Positions 58,064-63,377 of a stretch of 63,377 nt of DNA are shown in pieces (within the stretch, counting starts at the first letter, position 1; each line of letters starts with the position of its first letter). This DNA comes from Pseudomonas viridiflava (GTDB taxonomy: Bacteria; Pseudomonadota; Gammaproteobacteria; Pseudomonadales; Pseudomonadaceae): NCBI RefSeq assembly GCF_001642795.1, contig NZ_LKEH01000026.1, positions 224,900-288,276 of the forward strand. Direction: 5' to 3'. The position numbers and the translations under genes are program-made. The notes below the pieces were generated by a model that worked only from the letters and a program-made list of their open reading frames with translations, did not search any database and was not told where the DNA came from.

Positions 58064-59329
58064 ATGAAGCGTCGCAGCCTGATCAAAGCTTTTACCCTGT
58101 CCGCATCCATCGCAGCCATGGGCCTTTCATGGACCGCTCAGGCCGCCGAAACCATCAAGGTCGGCATCCTGCATTCGCTTTCCGGCACCATGGCCATTTC
58201 CGAGACTTCGCTTAAAGACATGGCGCTGATGACCATTGACGAGATCAATGCCAAGGGCGGCGTGAACGGTAAGATGCTGGAGCCGGTGGTCGTAGACCCG
58301 GCCTCCAACTGGCCGCTGTTCGCCGAAAAGGGCCGTCAGCTGCTGACTCAGGATAAGGTCGCCGTGGTGTTCGGCTGCTGGACCTCCGTTTCGCGCAAAT
58401 CGGTCCTGCCGGTCTTCGAAGAACTCAACGGTCTGTTGTTCTACCCGGTTCAGTACGAAGGCGAAGAGATGTCGCCGAACGTGTTCTACACCGGTGCAGC
58501 GCCTAACCAGCAGGCCATTCCTGCGGTCGAGTACGTGATGAGCGAAGACGGCGGCGAAGCCAAGCGCTTCTTCCTGCTGGGCACCGACTACGTCTACCCG
58601 CGTACCACCAACAAGATTCTGCGCGCATTCCTGCATTCCAAAGGCGTGAAGGACAGCGACATCGAAGAGGTCTACACCCCGTTCGGCCACGCCGATTACC
58701 AGACCATCGTGGCGAACATCAAGAAATTCTCCGCTGGCGGCAAGACGGCGGTCATCTCCACCGTCAATGGCGACTCCAACGTGCCGTTCTACAAGGAACT
58801 GGCCAACCAGGGCCTGAAAGCCACCGACGTACCGGTCGTGGCCTTCTCGGTCGGCGAAGAAGAACTGCGCGGCATCGACACCAAACCGCTGGTCGGCCAC
58901 CTTGCGGCCTGGAACTACTTCCAGTCGGTCGAGAACCCGGTCAACAAGAAGTTCGTCGCTGACTGGAAAGCCTACGCCAAGAAGAAAAACCTGCCGGGCG
59001 CTGACAAGGCCGTGACCAACGACCCGATGGAAGCCACGTACGTCGGTATCCACATGTGGGCGCAGGCGGTTGAGAAAGCCAAGTCCACCGATGTCGACAA
59101 GGTTCGGGAAGCGATGGCCGGACAGACCTTCGCCGCGCCGTCCGGCTTCACCCTGACCATGGACAAGACCAATCACCACCTGCACAAGCCGGTGATGATC
59201 GGTGAAGTCGAGGAAAACGGTCAGTTCAACGTGGTCTGGCAGACCAAGGAGCCGATCCGCGCCCAGCCGTGGAGCCCGTACATCCCTGGCAACGACAAGA
59301 AGCCGGACCATGCGGTGAAGAGCAACTGA
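58064..59329 (+). CDS. urtA: Urea ABC transporter substrate-binding protein
   Basis: This 421-residue periplasmic protein has a Tat-like signal start (MKRRSLIKAFTLSAS) and a cleavage site near AQAAE. It is a type I binding protein of the branched-chain amino-acid/amide class: VGILHSLSGTMAISETSL, GCWTSVSRKSVLPVFEE, LFYPVQYEGEE and FLLGTDYVYPRTTN. The last two motifs are typical of UrtA. It delivers urea to UrtBC. The ATG at 58064 is chosen from the signal peptide; the frame is open upstream without meaning. Confidence 0.95.
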   Translation: MKRRSLIKAFTLSASIAAMGLSWTAQAAETIKVGILHSLSGTMAISETSLKDMALMTIDEINAKGGVNGKMLEPVVVDPASNWPLFAEKGRQLLTQDKVAVVFGCWTSVSRKSVLPVFEELNGLLFYPVQYEGEEMSPNVFYTGAAPNQQAIPAVEYVMSEDGGEAKRFFLLGTDYVYPRTTNKILRAFLHSKGVKDSDIEEVYTPFGHADYQTIVANIKKFSAGGKTAVISTVNGDSNVPFYKELANQGLKATDVPVVAFSVGEEELRGIDTKPLVGHLAAWNYFQSVENPVNKKFVADWKAYAKKKNLPGADKAVTNDPMEATYVGIHMWAQAVEKAKSTDVDKVREAMAGQTFAAPSGFTLTMDKTNHHLHKPVMIGEVEENGQFNVVWQTKEPIRAQPWSPYIPGNDKKPDHAVKSN

Positions 59330-59340
59330 TCAGCGCTCAT

Positions 59341-59578
59341 ATGATCGTTCCCACGCTTTGCGCTCGGCGTTATACAAAAGTTTGGACGACGTACAAACAG
59401 GGTCAAAACGAATGCGTCTGACTGAATGCGTATCCCGTGGGAGGCGGCTTGCCGGCGATGGCGTCCTTTCAGTTACCGATAGGTCGCTTCGGAAAACGCA
59501 TCGCCGGCAAGCCGCCTCCCACAGTCCGTCGGTTGCAGGCAGACCTTGTATAACGAGAAGTGCTTTACGTGGGAATGC
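59341..59578. repeat. Nested inverted-repeat element inside the urt operon
   Basis: An outer arm (59341-59380, GATCGTTCCCACGC ... GCGTTATACAAAAG) has a degenerate inverted partner (59545-59578, CTTGTATAACG ... ACGTGGGAATG). Between them lies a perfect 24-bp inverted repeat (59437-59460 and 59499-59522, GTGGGAGGCGGCTTGCCGGC type) with a 38-bp spacer, a typical pair of REP units. No reading frame is seen in the 336-bp urtA-urtB gap. Confidence 0.8.
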
Positions 59579-59665
59579 CTCTCGGGACGCGTGCGTCTCG
59601 GGCGGCATGCCAATGCGGACCATCGGCACGATCAACCCGCACGAACATGAATCAAGGCCATTGAT

Positions 59666-61255
59666 ATGCCCTCTTACCTTTACCGCCTGATCCTTGCCAT
59701 CACCCTGTTGCTGCCTTTCGCGGCGCAGGCCAGTGATGCGGGCGATTTTGCTGGGGCCAGTTCTTCGCAACAGGCAGAATTGCTTGAAGCCTGGGCGGCC
59801 AAGCCTGTTCCCGAGCGGGTCGAGTTGCTTGAAGCACTGCGCGACGGCCGAGTGGCTGCCGACAGCAGCAAGCGGGCCTGGATCGAGAACAATGAAACCT
59901 ATGTCGCGGTAGACGCCGATGTTCCGGCTGCGGCAGATGCCCCCACACCTGATGAACCGCGCAAACTGCGCCTGAACAACCGGCTGCGGGGTCTGGTCGA
60001 GACCGCGCTGGCCAGCCACCAACTACTGGCAGCCGATGTAAAGCTGCGCATGGCCGCCGCTCTGCAACTGCAGAAAAGCGCGCGCCCTGCGCAACTGGAC
60101 CTGCTGAGCCAGCGCGTGGAGACCGAAACAGACTCAAGCGTCAAAGACGCCCTGACCCTGGCACTGGCCAACCTGCAACTGGTCGACAGCAGCCCCAGCG
60201 TGCGCCTTGCCGCTGTGCGCCTGCTGGGCGAAACCGGTGATCCGCTGGCCCGCACCCGCCTTGAATCGTTGCTGTCGCCGGGCGTTGAAACCGACGCGTC
60301 GGTGCGCATTGCCGCCGAAACCAGCCTGGCCCAGGTCAAACGCAAACTGATGATCGGTGAAATCCTCGGTCAGGCCTTCAGCGGTATGTCGCTGGGCTCG
60401 ATCCTGCTGCTGGCCGCGCTGGGCCTGGCGATTACGTTCGGCCTGCTGGGCGTGATCAACATGGCCCACGGCGAAATGCTGATGCTGGGTGCCTACTCGA
60501 CCTATGTCGTGCAGTTGATGTTTCAGCGCTACGCACCGAGCGCCATCGAGTTTTACCCACTGGTGGCGCTGCCCGTCGCATTCTTCGTCACGGCGCTGAT
60601 CGGCATGGCACTGGAGCGCACGGTGATTCGCCATCTGTATGGCCGTCCGCTGGAAACCCTGCTCGCCACCTGGGGCATCAGCCTGATGCTGATTCAGGCC
60701 GTGCGCCTGGCCTTCGGTGCGCAGAACGTTGAAGTGGCCAACCCGGAATGGTTGTCCGGCGGTATTCAAGTACTGCCCAATCTGGTGCTGCCTTACAACC
60801 GCATCGTGATCATCGCCTTCGCGCTGTTTGTGGTGGTGCTGACCTGGCTGCTGCTGAACAAGACCCGTCTGGGCCTGAACGTGCGCGCCGTGACACAGAA
60901 CCGCAACATGGCCGCCTGCTGCGGCGTACCGACAGGGCGTATCGACATGATGGCCTTCGGGCTGGGCTCCGGCATCGCAGGCCTGGGCGGCGTCGCCCTG
61001 AGCCAGATCGGCAACGTCGGCCCTGATCTGGGCCAGAGCTACATCATCGATTCGTTCCTGGTGGTGGTGCTCGGCGGCGTCGGGCAGCTGGCAGGCAGCG
61101 TGATGGCGGCTTTCGGGCTGGGCATCGCCAACAAGATTCTCGAACCGCAAATCGGCGCCGTGCTGGGCAAGATCCTGATCCTGGCGCTGATCATTCTGTT
61201 TATCCAGAAACGTCCGCAAGGCCTCTTCGCATTGAAAGGACGGGTGATCGACTGA
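59666..61255 (+). CDS. urtB: Urea ABC transporter permease UrtB
   Basis: This 529-residue inner-membrane protein has a signal peptide, then a long periplasmic helical domain (about 25-230) characteristic of proteobacterial UrtB. The permease domain with eight helices (about 235-525) contains INMAHGEMLMLGAYSTY, a typical LivH-like segment, and VNIGNVGPDLGQ-like QIGNVGPDLGQ. It forms the channel with UrtC. It is separated from urtA by 336 bp holding repeat elements; its stop overlaps the urtC start by one base. Confidence 0.95.
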   Translation: MPSYLYRLILAITLLLPFAAQASDAGDFAGASSSQQAELLEAWAAKPVPERVELLEALRDGRVAADSSKRAWIENNETYVAVDADVPAAADAPTPDEPRKLRLNNRLRGLVETALASHQLLAADVKLRMAAALQLQKSARPAQLDLLSQRVETETDSSVKDALTLALANLQLVDSSPSVRLAAVRLLGETGDPLARTRLESLLSPGVETDASVRIAAETSLAQVKRKLMIGEILGQAFSGMSLGSILLLAALGLAITFGLLGVINMAHGEMLMLGAYSTYVVQLMFQRYAPSAIEFYPLVALPVAFFVTALIGMALERTVIRHLYGRPLETLLATWGISLMLIQAVRLAFGAQNVEVANPEWLSGGIQVLPNLVLPYNRIVIIAFALFVVVLTWLLLNKTRLGLNVRAVTQNRNMAACCGVPTGRIDMMAFGLGSGIAGLGGVALSQIGNVGPDLGQSYIIDSFLVVVLGGVGQLAGSVMAAFGLGIANKILEPQIGAVLGKILILALIILFIQKRPQGLFALKGRVID

Positions 61256-62334
61256 TGAGCCAGCCATTGATGGTAACTGCTGTACATAAGGTCGGCCCCA
61301 AAGGCACCCTGACGGTGGGCATTCTGGTACTGGCTGTTTTGCTGGCCATGCCGCTGCTCTCGTTGCTGCCCGCCGATAACAGCCTGCAGGTGTCGGCCTA
61401 CACCCTGACACTGGTGGGCAAGATTCTCTGCTACGCCATTGTCGCTCTGGCACTGGATCTGGTCTGGGGTTACGCCGGGCTTCTATCGCTGGGCCACGGC
61501 CTGTTCTTCGCGCTGGGCGGTTATGCCATGGGCATGTACCTGATGCGCCAGGCGGCGGGTGACGGTCTGCCAGCGTTCATGACCTTCCTGTCGTGGACCG
61601 AGCTGCCGTGGTACTGGGCCGGCACTGACAACTTCCTGTGGGCCATGTGTCTGGTGGTTCTGGCGCCTGGCCTGCTGGCGCTAGTGTTCGGCTTCTTTGC
61701 CTTCCGCTCACGGATCAAGGGCGTGTATTTCTCGATCATGACCCAGGCACTGACCTTCGCGGGCATGCTTTTGTTCTTCCGCAACGAAACCGGTTTCGGC
61801 GGCAACAACGGCTTCACCAATTTCCGCAGCATTCTGGGTTTCAGCATAAGTTCGCAGGGCACACGGGCGACGCTGTTTCTGGCGACCGTGATTCTGCTGG
61901 TGGTCAGCCTGTACATCGGCTGGCGGCTGGCACAGAGCAAGTTCGGCCGGGTGCTCACCGCCCTGCGCGATGCGGAAAACCGCCTGATGTTCTGCGGCTA
62001 CGACCCACGCGGCTTCAAGCTGTTCGTCTGGGTCCTGAGCGCGGTCCTGTGCGGACTGGCGGGTGCGTTGTATGTGCCGCAGGTCGGCATCATCAACCCG
62101 AGCGAAATGTCGCCGACCAACTCCATCGAAGCGGCGGTCTGGGTGGCTCTGGGCGGACGCGGCACGCTGATCGGCCCGCTGCTGGGTGCCGGTCTGGTCA
62201 ACGGCATGAAGAGCTGGTTCACCGTGGCATTCCCGGAATACTGGCTGTTCTTTCTCGGCGCGCTGTTCATCATCGTCACGCTCTACCTGCCCAAAGGCGT
62301 CATCGGCGTACTGAAGAAAAGGAGCGAGTCATGA
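61255..62334 (+). CDS. urtC: Urea ABC transporter permease UrtC
   Basis: This 359-residue LivM-like permease has ten hydrophobic segments. It carries the family motifs YAGLLSLGHGLFFALGGYAMG and GRVLTALRDAENRLMFCGYDP, the EAA-like coupling loop. It pairs with UrtB in the inner membrane. The TGATG and ATGA overlaps on both sides show tight translational coupling with urtB and urtD. Confidence 0.96.
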   Translation: MSQPLMVTAVHKVGPKGTLTVGILVLAVLLAMPLLSLLPADNSLQVSAYTLTLVGKILCYAIVALALDLVWGYAGLLSLGHGLFFALGGYAMGMYLMRQAAGDGLPAFMTFLSWTELPWYWAGTDNFLWAMCLVVLAPGLLALVFGFFAFRSRIKGVYFSIMTQALTFAGMLLFFRNETGFGGNNGFTNFRSILGFSISSQGTRATLFLATVILLVVSLYIGWRLAQSKFGRVLTALRDAENRLMFCGYDPRGFKLFVWVLSAVLCGLAGALYVPQVGIINPSEMSPTNSIEAAVWVALGGRGTLIGPLLGAGLVNGMKSWFTVAFPEYWLFFLGALFIIVTLYLPKGVIGVLKKRSES

Positions 62335-63191
62335 AAACCACGCCAACGCCTTCTTTCATGCTGGAGCCGGTGCTGGACCCCAATTCCGATGCAGGCACCA
62401 GCCGCGACGCGCTCGGTCTGGGCCAAAGCGCCGGCAAGGGACTGAACACACGCCACGGCACGATCCTGACTCTGGAAGACATCAGCGTCAGCTTCGACGG
62501 TTTCAAGGCGCTCAATGACCTGAATCTGTACATCAGCGTCGGCGAGCTGCGCTGCATCATCGGCCCCAACGGCGCGGGCAAGACCACGCTGATGGACGTG
62601 ATCACCGGCAAGACCCGACCCAGCCACGGCAAGGCCTGGTTCGGCGAAACGCTGGACCTGACGCAGATGAGCGAAGTACAGATCGCCCAGGCCGGGATCG
62701 GCCGCAAGTTTCAGAAGCCCACAGTGTTCGAAGCGCTGAGTGTGTTCGAGAATCTGGAACTGGCGCAGAAGACCGACAAGTCGGTGTGGGCCAGCCTGCG
62801 GGCGCGCCTGAACGGCGAACAGCGCGACCGGATCAACGAGGTGCTGGAAACCATTCGCCTGACAGGCTCCGTGCAGCGCCCGGCGGGGCTGCTGTCACAC
62901 GGTCAGAAGCAGTTTCTGGAAATCGGCATGCTGCTCGTTCAGGACCCGCAACTGCTGCTGCTCGACGAGCCGGTTGCAGGCATGACCGATGCCGAAACCG
63001 AATTCACTGCCGAGCTCTTCAAGAGTCTGGCGGGCAAGCACTCACTGATGGTGGTCGAGCACGACATGGGCTTCGTCGGCTCGATTGCCGACCACGTGAC
63101 CGTACTGCACCAGGGCAGCGTACTGGCCGAAGGCTCATTGAACGATGTGCAGGCAGACGAACGCGTGATCGAGGTGTACCTGGGCCGTTGA
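62331..63191 (+). CDS. urtD: Urea ABC transporter ATP-binding protein UrtD
   Basis: This 286-residue LivG-like ATPase energises urea uptake. Walker A is GPNGAGKTTLMDVITG, the signature is LLSHGQKQFLEIGMLL (a degenerate LSGGQ-type) and Walker B is LLLLDEPVAGMT, with the switch His in VVEHDMGF. The first about 40 residues are a Pro/Gly-rich extension. The ATG overlaps the urtC stop (ATGA). urtE would be expected next but does not start within the remaining 186 bp. Confidence 0.95.
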   Translation: MKTTPTPSFMLEPVLDPNSDAGTSRDALGLGQSAGKGLNTRHGTILTLEDISVSFDGFKALNDLNLYISVGELRCIIGPNGAGKTTLMDVITGKTRPSHGKAWFGETLDLTQMSEVQIAQAGIGRKFQKPTVFEALSVFENLELAQKTDKSVWASLRARLNGEQRDRINEVLETIRLTGSVQRPAGLLSHGQKQFLEIGMLLVQDPQLLLLDEPVAGMTDAETEFTAELFKSLAGKHSLMVVEHDMGFVGSIADHVTVLHQGSVLAEGSLNDVQADERVIEVYLGR

Positions 63192-63198
63192 GGCTGAC

Positions 63199-63371
63199 GT
63201 GATCGCTCCCACTCCACGCTCATCGTTATACGCAAGTCATTTGGCTACCCTGTGAGGCAGCGGCACTGATGCGCTTTTGTAGCGCGATGGCATGAACACC
63301 GCAGAGCGCGACGTGGGTGAAGGCTGAGTCCTGGCGCTGATTCGGGGGGCAATCGGCATGGATGCCGATTG
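63199..63371. repeat. Repeat unit and hairpin after urtD
   Basis: 63199-63236 (GTGATCGCTCCCACTCCACGCTCATCGTTATACGCAAG) is another copy of the outer-arm repeat seen at 59341. At 63350-63371 a CAATCGGCAT-GG-ATGCCGATTG palindrome forms a hairpin. No gene is seen up to the window end. Confidence 0.65.
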
Positions 63372-63377
63372 AGCTGC

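Noticed and set aside
57564..58067. 167-codon frame upstream of urtA
   Set aside because: It crosses the sigma-54 promoter candidate and lacks coding character.
60134..61453. 439-codon minus-strand frame opposite urtB
   Set aside because: His/Gln-biased antisense shadow of urtB.

Overview
The window is a chromosomal stretch of a fluorescent Pseudomonas, most likely of the P. syringae complex. From memory, its core gene order matches the known Pseudomonas arrangement amn - acyl-CoA dehydrogenase - ladS - thiD - thiE - hemL - Sel1 protein - DUF1820 - miaB - phoH - ybeY - corC - lnt - ydcF - leuS - lptE - holA. The short repeats (imperfect palindromes around CCCACGC..GCGTGGG, and a GGCGGCTTGCCGGCGAT-type REP) also look like this group. 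No rRNA, tRNA or CRISPR was seen.

Layout: (1) 1-9.6 kb holds envelope and unknown-function genes: DUF2076, a YciC-like membrane protein, an EEP nuclease, a DUF6508 protein, DUF2628, a large fusion (degenerate alpha/beta-hydrolase + PPDK_N-like + phosphohistidine domain) coupled to a small membrane protein, a GNAT enzyme, DUF2986, a frame-disrupted pseudogene and a CsbD-like protein. (2) 9.7-12.3 kb is hrpB. (3) 12.4-17.5 kb is a metal-resistance island under a CsoR/RcnR/InrS-type repressor. It carries an MFS exporter with a His-rich tail, TraX, YqaA/DedA, a His-rich membrane peptide, HupE/UreJ, a membrane-anchored periplasmic protein and a 42-residue His-tailed lipoprotein. Two identical TATCCCCC-N3-GGGGGATA palindromes lie at its promoters. 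(4) 17.9-22.9 kb holds DUF421, a lipoprotein, a CDF transporter, a Gln-rich DUF6515 protein, an Lrp/AsnC regulator and an RluE-type pseudouridine synthase. (5) 22.9-46.5 kb is the conserved core, with an ogt / ada-alkA DNA-repair pair inserted between thiE and hemL. (6) 46.7-49.5 kb is a copper-handling operon (DUF2946, PCu(A)C, DUF2946, PepSY). (7) 49.8-57.4 kb is one 2531-residue RHS protein with a variable C-terminal domain. (8) 58-63.4 kb is urtABCD (urea ABC uptake) behind a candidate sigma-54 promoter, with repeat elements between urtA and urtB and after urtD.

How the parts work together: hemL, thiD/E, miaB-phoH-ybeY-corC-lnt and leuS-lptE-holA are housekeeping (cofactors, RNA processing, lipoproteins, translation, LPS export, replication). 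The metal island probably senses a metal, nickel being the best guess from the InrS-like ligand set, and co-expresses an exporter with periplasmic or membrane accessory proteins. The most notable observations are the duplicated operator of the metal island, the hydrolase-phosphotransferase fusion whose hydrolase nucleophile is replaced by Asn, four ~105-residue tandem repeats at the N-terminus of the RHS giant, a LadS-like kinase without receiver domain, and a nested inverted-repeat element inside the urt operon. All calls come from reading the sequence; no database search was run.
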